Assembly: GCF_000350225.1 (NCBI RefSeq)
Contig: NW_005179341.1
Span: 1-60,448 of the forward strand
DNA from: Chondrus crispus
Lineage: Eukaryota > Rhodophyta > Florideophyceae > Gigartinales > Gigartinaceae
DNA length: 60,448 nucleotides
Reading direction: 5' to 3'
Below the pieces are notes generated by a model. It searched no databases. It worked only from the letters and a program-made list of their open reading frames with translations, and was not told the origin of the DNA. Of this stretch, positions 32,261 to 42,428 are shown piece by piece; the first letter of the stretch is position 1, and each line of letters opens with the position of its first letter. The position numbers and the translations under genes were made by a program.

Positions 32261-32860
32261 GACGGAAAGGTTTGTGAAGCGGAGAAGGGAGGCGATGGTC
32301 TATTTAAGCGCTTGGGGATTCCTTTCCGTGGAATGCGAAAAGCGGCTTGCATTGAAAAGTGCAGACGAGAGAATTAGAATTTGCATGCGTTCACCGCAGA
32401 TGAGTTTATACAGGAAAGGTGACAACGAATGGGGTCAACTTAGACAGAGGATGTGATTGGATGTGGGAATAGCATTTGGTCTCCTAGGTTCCCTTCACAG
32501 AACGAATGACGAATGAACAGCAATGTGTAAGTATTGCACATGTACGAAGCGGACATCGTGCGTGACGGAGATCATATCTACGCCAGGAAGCACGACGGTT
32601 TGTCGCACGAGTGAGACGAGACGTGTGCGCAGCGAGCGTAAGCCGAAAAGAAAATTTCTCTTGCCCCATGTCTGCGATGCAACTATGAAAGAACCGAACC
32701 GAACCTCGTCTTAATTGAACTATTGTCTTGCCACACCCACGAACACATTATGAACTCAAACGTTGTGATGATACCCATACACATGGACACATAGCACACA
32801 TCATACACGTACCACGATCCACCGACGACGGAGTGAGACCGCTAGTGTCTAGGTGACAAA

Positions 32861-32878
32861 TGGCCTCATATGAGGCCA
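32861..32878. repeat. Left subterminal palindrome of the piggyBac element
   Basis: TGGCCTCATATGAGGCCA is a perfect 18-bp palindrome 16 bases inside the left end. Its core CCTCATATGAGG recurs at the right end. Confidence 0.85.
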
Positions 32879-33048
32879 GTTTTTAGGCGGGCTTTTGCAA
32901 TTCGAATAATTGTAGAAATTTATCGCTACTGTAGTGAAAAGCTTACGACTAGAGTACTAAACGTTGGCAAACCAGAAAACATTCAATTCCGTATCTCAGT
33001 CTTCCCTAATCAACACTTTCGTCTTCCTCTTCCCAAAATTTCTTCAAA

Positions 33049-35151
33049 ATGGTGAGCGTCAATGATCCTCGAATTATTGCAGGTAACCGCGTCCACACTC
33101 GTGCAAGACTGCTCACAGCTCAGAGTAAATGTCGTCGCATGTATGGAGCCTCCTGGAAGATCAAGTTGGTCACGGGAACTGTCATTAGCATGAAAACTGA
33201 CAAAGTGAAGGGTTGCAGTGTCACTTCAGTCAGAGCTAAATGGGAATTATCAGATGGCGTCAAGGAAGTCACGCTTCGCATAGCTAACATCAAGGCTGGT
33301 GAAGTGATGGACCTGATCGATGACGGTCCTGAAGATCATATCCATCAAGAAACTGAACATTATGCGCAACCGGAGCCTACAGAGGACCGCGTGACGCCAC
33401 TGGAAGGAGCACTCAGCCCGAGTACGAGAATCTCCGAGAGTGACGAAATGGATTCCCAAGATGGCCTCATGAATGTCCACGGCCGGGCCTGGAAGTGTGA
33501 GGAAGTCACGATGCATTTAAATGGTATAACACCGCCGAGAAGATGGAAGGTGATTGGACCGATTGATGAGATTATATCCCGTGGTCACAGTCCATCTCAA
33601 ATGCATCCCATGGACTACTTCATGTGGATGTTCCCACAGGAGCACTTGGCATTAATGGTTTCCTACACCAACGATGCAATGGAATCAAGGGGACTTCGCT
33701 TGACTACAAGAGGTGAAATTTTGAAGTTTTTCGGGGTGCTAATCCTTATGACTCGGATTGAATTCAGCACCAGAAGGTCTCTTTGGAGCTCACAGGAAAC
33801 TAGCAAATATCCCCCGCAACCTCAATTCGGAAACATCATCTCCCGCAGAAGATTCGAGGAGCTTCGTCAGAATGTCACGTTCAGCTTTCCAGCTGACTTA
33901 AATGACAGATGGGGTATGATCAGGGACTTCATGGTCGCAATCAATGATCACAGAGCATCACATGTGATTCCATCACAGAACATCTGCGTTGATGAAAGTA
34001 TGTCACGCTGGTATGGACTTGGAGGAGATTGGATTGAAACCGGTCTTCCTCATTATGTGGCTATGGACCGAAAAACCGAGAATGGCTGTGAGTTGAAGAC
34101 TGCTGCATGTGGAAAAAGTGGAATCATAATAAGAATTGAGAACGTCGTCTCAGCTGAGGAGACTTCTTTAAAGGATTTTGAAAGTGACCACTTACACGGA
34201 ACCGCAGTGACTTTGAGGTTGTTACAGCCATGGTTTCACACCAATCGTGTTGTCTGCGCGGATTCGTACTTTGCTTCTGTCCACACGGCTGAATCACTTT
34301 ATGAGAAAGGTCTTAGATTCACAGGTGTAGTGAAGACATCTACCAAGAAATATCCGATGAAATATCTATCTCATCTGGAGATTGCTGAAAAGGGAGAGCA
34401 CGTCACACTGGTTTCGAAGCCGGTGGCCGGGCCTCATCTCATGGCAGTGATGTGGGTGGACCGAGACCGCAGATACTTTATTAGTTCTGTCGGAACATCC
34501 AACGAAGGAACTCCAATCTACCGCGAGAGATGGCGTACACGTCATGGCGTGACAAGAAAAGAGGAATTGTCTATCCGTATTCCCTCAGTCTGTGAGCAGT
34601 ATTATGAAACTTGCTCTCAGATTGACCGCCACAACAGATCTCGTCAGGATGATCTCGGCTTGGAAAAGAAGTTCGAAGTCAAGGAGTGGTCTATGCGTGT
34701 CAACACTTCTTTATTGGCCATTTGCGTTGTGGATGCATGGAAACTGTATGCAGGTGCAAAAGGAGATGGTTCTAAGATGTCTCCAAATCAGTTTTATTGT
34801 GAGCTTGCTGACCAGTTGATTGATAACAAGTATGATCGTATATCGTTACGTCAGCAAGAATCAGACAGTGCTGTTGAAGATGAAGATGTTGGGTTTGGCA
34901 GTGGAATTGGTACTCACCTAACTCCAACCACTCGCAAGCGAAAAAGCGCATCCGGCGAGGAGACTTGTGCTCTTTATCAATCCAGGTGCAATATTTGCAA
35001 AGGTACAAAAAAGTCAAAGTTTATTTGCTCAGCCTGCAAGGTATATTTTGACAAAGAAGTATACCTTTGTCATCACCAGACTGGGCGTGACTGTTTTAAG
35101 AAACATGTCGACGAACGTCACGATCTTACTGACAAAGGTAAGTACTACTAG
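33049..35151 (+). CDS. piggyBac-type transposase, intact (700 aa)
   Basis: ATG at 33049 (MVSVNDPRIIAGNRVHTRAR) opens an uninterrupted frame. After an acidic N-terminal region the DDE_Tnp_1_7 fold is visible: MDYFMWMFPQEHLALMV, GEILKFFGVLILMTRIEF, then the catalytic region ICVDESMSRWYG (first Asp), VVCADSYFASVHTAESLYEK (second Asp) and YYETCSQIDRHNRSRQDD (third Asp, in the usual N-x-x-D/x-x-D-R place). The C-terminus has a Cys/His cluster (CNICKG...FICSACKVYF...YLCHHQTGRDCFKKH), the domain that binds inverted repeats in piggyBac. It cuts and joins DNA in the nucleus to move the surrounding element. All key residues remain, so it may be active. Confidence 0.9.
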   Translation: MVSVNDPRIIAGNRVHTRARLLTAQSKCRRMYGASWKIKLVTGTVISMKTDKVKGCSVTSVRAKWELSDGVKEVTLRIANIKAGEVMDLIDDGPEDHIHQETEHYAQPEPTEDRVTPLEGALSPSTRISESDEMDSQDGLMNVHGRAWKCEEVTMHLNGITPPRRWKVIGPIDEIISRGHSPSQMHPMDYFMWMFPQEHLALMVSYTNDAMESRGLRLTTRGEILKFFGVLILMTRIEFSTRRSLWSSQETSKYPPQPQFGNIISRRRFEELRQNVTFSFPADLNDRWGMIRDFMVAINDHRASHVIPSQNICVDESMSRWYGLGGDWIETGLPHYVAMDRKTENGCELKTAACGKSGIIIRIENVVSAEETSLKDFESDHLHGTAVTLRLLQPWFHTNRVVCADSYFASVHTAESLYEKGLRFTGVVKTSTKKYPMKYLSHLEIAEKGEHVTLVSKPVAGPHLMAVMWVDRDRRYFISSVGTSNEGTPIYRERWRTRHGVTRKEELSIRIPSVCEQYYETCSQIDRHNRSRQDDLGLEKKFEVKEWSMRVNTSLLAICVVDAWKLYAGAKGDGSKMSPNQFYCELADQLIDNKYDRISLRQQESDSAVEDEDVGFGSGIGTHLTPTTRKRKSASGEETCALYQSRCNICKGTKKSKFICSACKVYFDKEVYLCHHQTGRDCFKKHVDERHDLTDKGKYY

Positions 35152-35432
35152 TGCTTAAAGCGTTCTCGGCCATTAAAACTGACTAAATGGGTCAGCATTT
35201 GAGTAAAATAGAGCAAAAGAGATAAAAACTCCTTTTGCCCCCTATGGTTCTATCCTGCGTCTAAAGACTTGCTTGGAAGACCTGCAGCCGTGTCGGAATG
35301 CCCCTTTATGAGATGTCACCGTATTCAATCTCATGTTCGAGTGGGCGCTATAAAGCGTCCTGGGCTGCAGGTCACGAACAAGAACCATCGAGATCCCCGA
35401 AGGGATTTTTCGACCACTAAAGTGCTCAGCGA

Positions 35433-35485
35433 GGAGTTGAACCCCGGCCTCTAAGACTCAGCGATCCGTGCAGACCACTGAGCTG
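35433..35485 (-). ncRNA. tRNA-like Pol III promoter, candidate SINE head
   Basis: On the minus strand CAGCTCAGTGG (35485-35475) resembles an A box and GGTTCAACTCC (35443-35433) is a good B box, 42 bases apart. A T-arm CGGGG-TTCAACT-CCTCG pairs fully. A normal anticodon arm cannot be folded, so it is not a functional tRNA. The tRNA-like head with a non-tRNA body towards 35265, inside the piggyBac 3' region, fits a SINE. Flanking duplications were not identified. Confidence 0.45.
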
Positions 35486-35618
35486 GCTTTTCAGTTACTA
35501 ACTAGTCGTTTATAGTTGTCTTTATAGTCGTTCAAAGTTCTACTTCGTAAAAATTGTGCTCCTTTTGTTCTATACTTGCGAAAATCTTAAATTTTGTTTA
35601 AATTTTACTGTAGAGCAT

Positions 35619-35660
35619 TTGACCTCATATGAGGTCAAGGGTGACCTCATATGAAGCAAA
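35619..35660. repeat. Right subterminal palindromes of the piggyBac element
   Basis: TTGACCTCATATGAGGTCAA is a perfect 20-bp palindrome and is followed by GTGACCTCATATGAAGC, a half-decayed second copy. They share the core CCTCATATGA with the left end. Confidence 0.85.
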
Positions 35661-35741
35661 TTGCCGGTCGTTTAGACACTAGACTTATTGTAGAGGAAGA
35701 CAGATCACGAGTAAAGACGAGGCTATCGTTCCTGCACCACA

Positions 35742-35755
35742 GGTTATGGACCCTA
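35742..35755 (+). other. Copia 2 primer-binding site
   Basis: GGTTATGGACCCTA follows the 5' LTR directly and has the GGTTATGG core complementary to the initiator tRNA-Met anticodon arm. Confidence 0.7.
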
Positions 35756-36500
35756 CGCAACAACCACTGCAAGACGATCACCACAACGCGGGAAGCCACC
35801 TCCCCCGACGATCACCCCGCCACCAGACAAGACCCCAAGCGCCAACCCACACCGGCAGTCTTGTATACGTCCCCGGAACACCACCAGCGCCTCCACAGAA
35901 CAGTGTAGAGAGCCCGCACACCACAGCGCCTCCACCCAGTGTCGAGAGCAGCCAAACACAGCCAACAAACATGCCATATGAAGAAGGATCTGGCACCACA
36001 AATCACAGTATCCTGACAAAACTGCCCTCCCTACGCCCCAACGGATACAACTTTCCCTCGTAGAAGCAAGCTCTGAGCGACTTAGCAGTAATCAATGGCA
36101 TGGAAAATGTACACCACACCAGAAGAAAGCAATCCGCTCTACGCAGCATACAGAGGCAACAGAGCCATAATGTGCATGGAAATCACCAACTCAGTGCTAC
36201 CAACATTCGAAGCGACCGCAGATCTAGAAATGGACGCACCACCACTCTAAATCGCGCAAACCATCACCGACCACTTCCTAGACACGACAACCACGGCTCA
36301 TCTCCTCCTTAAGCAGGAAGCCGAACACACGATCCTCACACACACCACAACACTGGAGGAGTATATCGCAATGCACGATACAGATACGGACGACCAAGAA
36401 CAAATGGCTTAACGTACCAGCAATAGCGAATCCGCACATCAAAAAGAACCTCCTATCATTCCGTGATATAGCCGCACAGTGGGGAGCGGTCACCTTCTAC
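35746..36500 (+). pseudogene. Copia 2 gag remnant
   Basis: An ATG at 35746 sits inside the primer site, followed by a Pro/Gln/His-rich leader and then LTKLPSLRPNGYNFPS, a gag start motif. After a TAG, gag-like sequence continues (KQALSDLAVINGM), then, in another frame, WKMYTTPEESNPLYAAYRGN, HFLDTTTTAHLLLKQEAEHT and TLEEYIAMHD. Several stops are present. Confidence 0.65.
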
Positions 36501-36778
36501 CCCAACACAGCACATGTGATAAACACAAAATCAAAGCCCCTGGCAGTTGTAGCCACCGCACAGTACGGAAAAAGCCTATACGATCTCAACGTGGCACACC
36601 ATAACCCCCGCGCACTAGCTACAAGAGTGATGCCGCACCAGAGGACAAAGACAGAAAGGAGAATGCCACCAAAACCCACCAAGCAAAGTGCACCACCAAC
36701 GGCGGCACCTCCGTCACGCACTGCAGCACCCCCCCCCCCCGAATTAGTAGCCCCCACACAATCGGAAAACTAATCTCA
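36501..36778 (+). pseudogene. Copia 2 protease-region remnant
   Basis: This stretch links gag and integrase. Its frames are Pro/Thr/Lys-rich and hold a C10 run (about 36730), but no D-S-G-A protease site was found. The protease seems lost or too diverged to see. Confidence 0.4.
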
Positions 36779-37783
36779 ATGCAGAGGCAGCACAACCCCG
36801 CCCCAACCCCCCCTGACACTGTCAATGCCAAAACACAGCATGAGCACCACCATTGGCACATGGTCTTCAACCACATCAGACCACCCACACTTCAGCAAAT
36901 GGCAAAACGGAAACTCATACCAAACCTCCCCAAAGCCCTTGCCAAGACACTCCCCGCAATAATATGCACAAGCTGTGTCAAAGCGAAACTCCACCCAGCC
37001 CGCCACCGTCGAAAGCAACACCGATACAAGACGGGAGAAGCCCTCAGAAGCGATATATGTGGCCCATTCCCCACACCATCAAGACAAGGCAACCAATACT
37101 TTATGACCGTCATAGACACCAACTCCAGATACCTCATTATCACGTTCCTCCAAAAATGCGACCAAGCCCCAGATCACCTCGACAATGTCCTGTCGCACCT
37201 GAACAAAGGACCGTACCCAAAACCACGTACACTGCACACTGATAATGCAAAATAGTACCTAGCAAGCCACACCAAAGAAGTGTACAAAGCCAACGGCGTA
37301 CAGCATACCACCACGGTCCCCTATACGCCCCAAGAAAATGGAATAGCAGAAAGAGTAAATCGCACAATCATGAACGCAGAAAGAGCGTCACTTCACCACA
37401 CGGGCCTGCCAGACTACCACTGGGAATACGCAATAAAGGACGTAGCATTCAAATACAACCACACTCTCCATCTGAGAGTGATCTTTGGACAATTGAGACA
37501 CGTCCTACACATCACCAGCAAAACACTGGTACGCAAGCTTCATGCACGAGCACTCACGGTGCGATACCTCTACGCCACAGACCCCCAACACGTCATGGTC
37601 ATCAACACACATGATGGCAAGACACGACGCATCCGAACCGTTGATTTCAAGGCATATCACAAAGAGTTAGACCCCACACACAACGTCCACGTCCTCTTTA
37701 AGACATTCGCACCCCAGCCAACACCAAAAGATATCAATGCCACATCCCCTGCCCCCATGCACCACGGCCAGGCCAGAAACTAA
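36779..37783 (+). pseudogene. Copia 2 integrase
   Basis: The frame shows the HHCC zinc region (HHWHMVFNHIRPPTLQQMAK, then CTSCVKAKLHPARH) and the catalytic core: LRSDICGPFPTPSRQGNQYF, VIDTNSRYLIITF, LHTDNAK, then an in-frame TAG at about 37253. It continues in the same frame to PYTPQENGIAERVNRTIMNA and KTRRIRTVDFKAYH. All three catalytic acidic residues are present; the single TAG is the visible defect. Confidence 0.82.
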
Positions 37784-39402
37784 CAAGATGCACACATGTG
37801 GGAAAAGGCCCACAACAAAGAGCTCGACAATCTGGACAACAACAAAGTTGTACTATGGCTACCCCCAACACAAATCCCCGAACAAACCAAAACCAATACC
37901 GCTGACAATGGGGCACCGCTACAAAAGAAACGAACAAGGGGTGATCACCGAAAGAAAGGCACGATGCTCAGCGAGAGGGGACAAAATGATACCGCACATA
38001 CACTTCGACCCAGAGAAAACGACAACATACATGGCAGACAAAACAACTGTCCGCCTCCTCTTTGCATTGGCGGCATCATTCAACATGCACATCGAGCATA
38101 TTGACATTAAAGAAGCCTACCTTCATGAGAAGTTCGACCACTCAGGACGCGAACCAGTATACGTACGCCAACACCCGAGGTTTGACCGGTCATTCAAACA
38201 TCAACACAATGTGGGAAAGCTCCACAAAAATATCTACGGCACCCCAGGAGCAGGACAAACATACCTCAGTGCGGTCTTCAAGCTCCTACACCAGCACAAA
38301 TTCACCCAATCTGAAGCAGACATGTGCCTGTTTCACATACGCACACCCCACCACATAATCATAATATCTGTTACCATGGAGGACTTCACGGTAATCAGCA
38401 CGTCCAAACAGCTCCAAAAAAATTTTGCAACCATCCTTACCACAGCATACAACATCAAACAACTTGGAGAACCAGCACAACTCCTAGGATGGACAATCCA
38501 AAAATTCCCAGACGGAGCGATCCACGCGTCATAACCCAACGCCATACAGTACATGGTCAAAAAGGCAGAAATGTACATGTCCAACAGCAAACCCACGCCA
38601 TACCCAGCAGTTGCAAATCGATGCTGAGGACGGAGGATGACGAACCAATGCCAAAAATCACAAAGATATATCAGCAGCTGCTAGGAGACATAAGATACAT
38701 AGCAGATTCAACCCGACCAGATATATACTTCGTGGCAAATAGGTTATCAGTCGCAGCCAAAAACCCCACCACCCGGCACTGGAACGCCCTCAAAGGGCTA
38801 ATTCGATACTTCAAACACACACAGCACCATGGATTGCTCTACAAAGCCAGAAAACACAACGCGAACACAGCTGCTCTCACCAGCCACCTCGAAACGTACA
38901 GCGACGCATATTTTGCCGCGGATGTCACCAACAGGAAATCCATATCTGGAATGGTCCATCTCTACAACGATACGCCAATATGCTGGGGATCAATGAAGCA
39001 AACAATCACAGCCCTATCAACATGTGAGGCCGAATACATAGCTGCCACGTCAGCAGCTCAACAGACAACATGGATACGAAGACTCCTCAAAGACTTTGAC
39101 ATGCTCCCCTCAGGACCAACACCGTTCCATATCGACAACCAATCGGCCATACGTGTAGCAAAGAACAGTGGCCCCACGAAACGCCAAAAGCTCATAGACC
39201 TCCCCCACCACTATCTCGCACACCAAACGAAACAAAAAGCGATCCACATCAAGCATGTTCCCGCCAACGACATGCTCGCAGACATCCTCACAAAGCCACT
39301 CACACCCGCGCCATTCACCAAACTAACGAAGCAGCTAAAAGTCTGCACCCCCACCCCCCTGCCCCATGCAAAAAGCACACGAGGCATCGCCCCACAGCGA
39401 CG
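37784..39402 (+). pseudogene. Copia 2 reverse transcriptase and RNase H
   Basis: RT motifs run ITERKARCSARGDKMI, MADKTTVRLLFALAASF, HIDIKEAYLHEKFDHSG, NIYGTPGAGQTYLSAVF, and an active site IISVTMEDFTVIST in place of YVDD. A TAA at about 38533 and a frame change near 38625 follow. RNase H then reads LLGDIRYIADSTRPDIYF, YSDAYFAADVTNRKSISGM, STCEAEYIAATSAAQQ, FHIDNQSAIRVAKNS and NDMLADILTKPLTP. It ends just before the purine tract and 3' LTR. Confidence 0.85.
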
Positions 39403-39409
39403 GGGGAAG

Positions 39410-39598
39410 TGTGATGATACCCATAACAGCGCAGTCGCTGCGGCGCTCATGCCCACCGGTGATGATACCCATACACGTGGACACGTAGCACACATCATAC
39501 ACGTACCACGATCCACCGACGACGGAGTGAGACCGCTAGACTTAGTGTAGAGGAAGACAGATCACGAGTAAAGACGAGGCTATCGTTCCTGCACCACA
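39410..39598 (+). repeat. Copia 2 3' LTR (189 bp)
   Basis: A purine tract (GACGGGGGAAG) precedes TGTGATGATACCC. The copy has 48 more bases than the 5' LTR: GTGATGATACCCATA occurs at 39411 and again at 39459. It contains the uninterrupted CTAG target of the piggyBac insertion. Confidence 0.9.
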
Positions 39599-39603
39599 AA
39601 CGT

Positions 39604-40416
39604 TGCAATTCTCGTGTGCGCACAGAACGCGCCCCAAGGAATGCTTTCCCCTTTGGGCGTCAATACGTGCACAGCCTTCTGAACTCCTGTTCTACTGTAT
39701 TAACAAGTCTTCGGCCCATTGCCACATCCGACGCGATATGTCGCTTCTGACCCGCAAGAGAAAAGGTATGCGTAATTGAAACGTCTGTACAGAAGTACTT
39801 ATAGTGTTCATAAGCTGCTGCTGCTAACATGGAACGTACTGACACACATTTCGCGTATCCTTTCGATCATTGCAACTGCTGTATTACTCGTACTTGAAGA
39901 CGATACAGTAGTACAAAATAAAATTCTGGAACCGCATTTGCATATGCAACGTACTGTTACATTTTATAGTCTGGTAATACACCAACTTTAAGCAGGCTAG
40001 CGATTGCTTGGAAAGGTTTAATACAAATGATAGACGTTTTGGAGAGATGACCCTCCTTTGAGAGTTGCCTTCAAGGGCTTCGGTCAATCGTACGGCATGA
40101 ACATGTCGTTTGTGATATGTCGCTATATCGTGGAGCGGAGAAAGCATTGGGTGCAAGGCCCGCAGTGTCTGTAGACAGCTCACCAAAATAGTTTGTACGA
40201 AGGGTAGTGCGAGCAGGTTACCAATAGGTCTCCAACGCAAATGAAGGGGGTTTGCGCAGAACAGTGACAATTGCAGGACGACTGGGTCCTTTTGAAGGTG
40301 AGCTAAAATATGCTGTAATGGACTCCAACAGGGGACTCAACGCCCTCTACAGCAATGCATAAAAATCGAGAGCAAAAATGATTCTTTTACGATAGTACAG
40401 TATCTTTCTGCTGTCC
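39604..40416. other. Stretch without a recognisable gene
   Basis: It lies between Copia 2 and the Harbinger-like relic. Only short ORFs without domains are seen; the right part may be the untranslated end of the transposon. Confidence 0.45.
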
Positions 40417-41696
40417 CTACATACTTTCGCTTGCCTGTCTCCCAAACAGCTCTCTCACCCCCTCTGCATGAAATTGGCGTTGCACGAAGTCTGCTCGTCT
40501 CTGACGATAGCGCTTCTGTATCCTTCGGCGTCGTTCGAGTTGAAAATTCCCAATGTGATACCACCTGCTTGTAAGCTGATGGTATAGCTGCATGTCGTCA
40601 TCCCGCAGCGGCTTCCAGCGTATGTGGAAGTTCGTCAGCCCTAGACATAGACGAAATATGGGGTCATAATTAATCTCGGGCCACTTCCATTTCGACCCTA
40701 ACACATTCCAAAGCCCGCACAAACGTCCGAAATAGTTCTCTACCAAAATGCGGTCACTAGATATAAACTTGTTTGTCGAAACATCCGCGGGAGACAAAAA
40801 AGGGCCTTGTGGTTTGCCCTTGGGATGAATAATTCGACAAAACTCCCCAGCGCCTTGATAACCTTTATCGGGTAGCACTGCCCACTGATTCGGGTACCTC
40901 TCTGCAAGCGGGCCATTGTCCGCAATGTCCATTTTATCACTCCATTTCCGCTGGGTGCGGCGGTGAAACCATTGCATTTGCTGGAAAATGACGAGATCGG
41001 AAACGGACCCGGGCTGGTGCATGCTCGAACCCACAGCGAAACCATTTGGAGTAACTGAGACTTCAACCTTGTATCCATACAAACTTGTGTTTACCACTGT
41101 AATACCGCTTTCCCTCCTCGACACTGCCCGACGGCCTGAAGGCAGGCTGGAACGTCACATGTGGCGTACCTTGCCATGGGATAATTTTTAAACACATGCC
41201 CATTTGTCTGCAGTTCCTTCATGGTCCATCTCTTCGTCTGGTTTGAGACGTAGTGCTCATATAAAGGTTCGGATAAGAGCTGTATAAACCGAAGCACCAT
41301 TCGCTCAAACGCGAGCGTTTTCTGCCCAATTATCCTCGCAAAAATATCCCACGTACCCCCGTGCTTGAGATCCGCCAATACTATAAACTGCACGTCTTTA
41401 GGCTTCTGCGCGCATTTGCACCCACGACCAACGTTGTAGTTTGCGAGGACCAACGCCTCAAAGCCATCCCAAATGACGATGAATTGGGCCGGGTTGAAGT
41501 TGGTCATCTCCACAATGGCCTTTGCACCCCCCTCATCGTAGAAACGGTCAAATATCGGCGCATCAGTCCCATTATCCTCATCACTGTCCTCTGGGCGCTC
41601 GTCCTCGAACTCCTCGAGCTCATTACGGCGATCAATTGACGCATTGGCGAGGAGTGGCAGGGCTTGTGCTGCATCTTGAGATGAGAAGCAGGCCAT
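40417..41696 (-). pseudogene. Harbinger-like DDE transposase relic
   Basis: From MACFSSQDAAQALPLLANAS at 41696 the frame runs to VFKNYPMARYAT. Two small frameshifts (about 41145 and 41085) bring in VTFQPAFRPSGSVEEGKRYY and GYKVEVSVTPNGFAVGSSMH. It then continues through PGSVSDLVIFQQM, WAVLPDKGYQGAGEFCRI, RILVENYFGRLCGLWNVLGS and LGLTNFHIRW. The DDE_Tnp_4 acidic residues are visible (TCDV, VSDL, VENYFGR). The frameshifts make it defective unless a splice removes them. Element ends were not found. It is a different family from the relic split by G1. Confidence 0.75.
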
Positions 41697-42351
41697 AGTG
41701 CAGTGTGCGATAATGGTAGTAAATGGCAGGCGAGAGGGGCACGCGGCTGAGGAAGCGGGGTGGGGCTAGAGGAGTAAAAGTGGCAGAACGATGGAGAGAA
41801 ATTAGTGCGAAGTGGGAGAGAGGCGATGGGGGACAGAGAGATAGGATGGGAAGTAGTGGAAGTGGGCGAGGAGTTGTGTAGGTATAAAGGTGGCGTGTGT
41901 GGGATTGCAGTGTCAAGGTGGGGTAGTGGGGCTTGACACTGTAGGTGTAGAAGGCGGAGCGGGAGGGGGCGGGATGAGGGCGGGAAGATCCAGTTCTGAA
42001 TTTTTGAAAGGCGTTGACCTCTGTCATTACGATGTGGCCCGGTCTTTTATCAAATGAACTGGGCGTTACAGGTTGAGATGCCGCTCTTTCACATTCAATC
42101 GAAGTCCAGGAATTGACCACGTATTGGCGATTCGCGGGTTTCTTGTCGAAAAGGTCGACCATATTTACAGTTAGTGTGTGATTTATTTATTAATTTGTGA
42201 TACGTCAAAAATAGTTGTCTTATCAGTAGTTATTTGGCTCTTTGGGCTGTCCGAGAGAATTTGCGTGAATGGTCTAATGTGTGGGGCGAACCGATCCAAC
42301 GCGGAATCTTCCTGCGGAAGAAGACGCACCATTTCGGCTACTACCGAAGCC

Positions 42352-42428
42352 CCTGGTCTGAATGCCGGCAAAGAACCAACGAGGTAAACGATTCCTGGTC
42401 TGAATGCCGGCAAGGAAGCAACGAGGTA
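42352..42428. repeat. Direct repeat, two 35-base copies
   Basis: CCTGGTCTGAATGCCGGCAA starts both copies (42352 and 42394), which end ACGAGGTA and differ at two bases. Period is 42. The minus strand translates it as LPAFRPG twice. Confidence 0.85.

Larger units (their letters stand above)
28893..32758. other. Gene-poor stretch with simple and fold-back repeats
   Basis: It contains the fold-back at 29384-29513, an A16 run at about 29863-29878, a tandem 24-base repeat near 30655-30705, one possible small ORF (30503-30736) and a purine-rich tract (about 31270-32260). Other ORFs look like chance or low-complexity translation. Confidence 0.5.
32846..35678 (+). mobile_element. piggyBac-type DNA transposon with CTAG target duplication
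   Basis: It begins TGTCTAGGTGACAAATGG and ends GGTCGTTTAGACA, so the ends share TGTCTA/TAGACA. CTAG is present on both sides (32842-32845, 35679-35682) and once in the uninterrupted 3' LTR, which proves a 4-base duplication. Subterminal palindromes TGGCCTCATATGAGGCCA (32861-32878) and TTGACCTCATATGAGGTCAA (35619-35638), plus a third half-copy at 35641, are likely transposase-binding sites. The transposase ORF is open. Known piggyBac elements use TTAA. Confidence 0.88.
32764..35741 (+). repeat. Copia 2 5' LTR, interrupted
   Basis: LTR sequence occupies 32764-32845 and 35683-35741; the rest is the piggyBac element with its second CTAG. Apart from a 48-base difference, I see three substitutions between this and the 3' copy, two of them at CpG sites. 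It ends CACCACA against the primer site. Confidence 0.9.
32764..39598 (+). mobile_element. Copia 2, with a piggyBac insertion in its 5' LTR
   Basis: It starts TGTGATGATACCC and ends CCTGCACCACA, flanked by the perfect duplication AACGT (32759-32763 and 39599-39603). It carries a half-tRNA primer site, gag, integrase, RT and RNase H, with stops and frameshifts. Without the 2.83-kb piggyBac insert and one CTAG copy, the 5' LTR would be 141 bp. Confidence 0.93.

Noticed and set aside
31648..32352. 234-codon minus-strand ORF
   Set aside because: Its product is almost only Phe, Pro, Ser and Leu, a direct result of the purine-rich tract.
35433..35485. Functional tRNA gene
   Set aside because: A and B boxes and T-arm are present but D- and anticodon arms do not fold.
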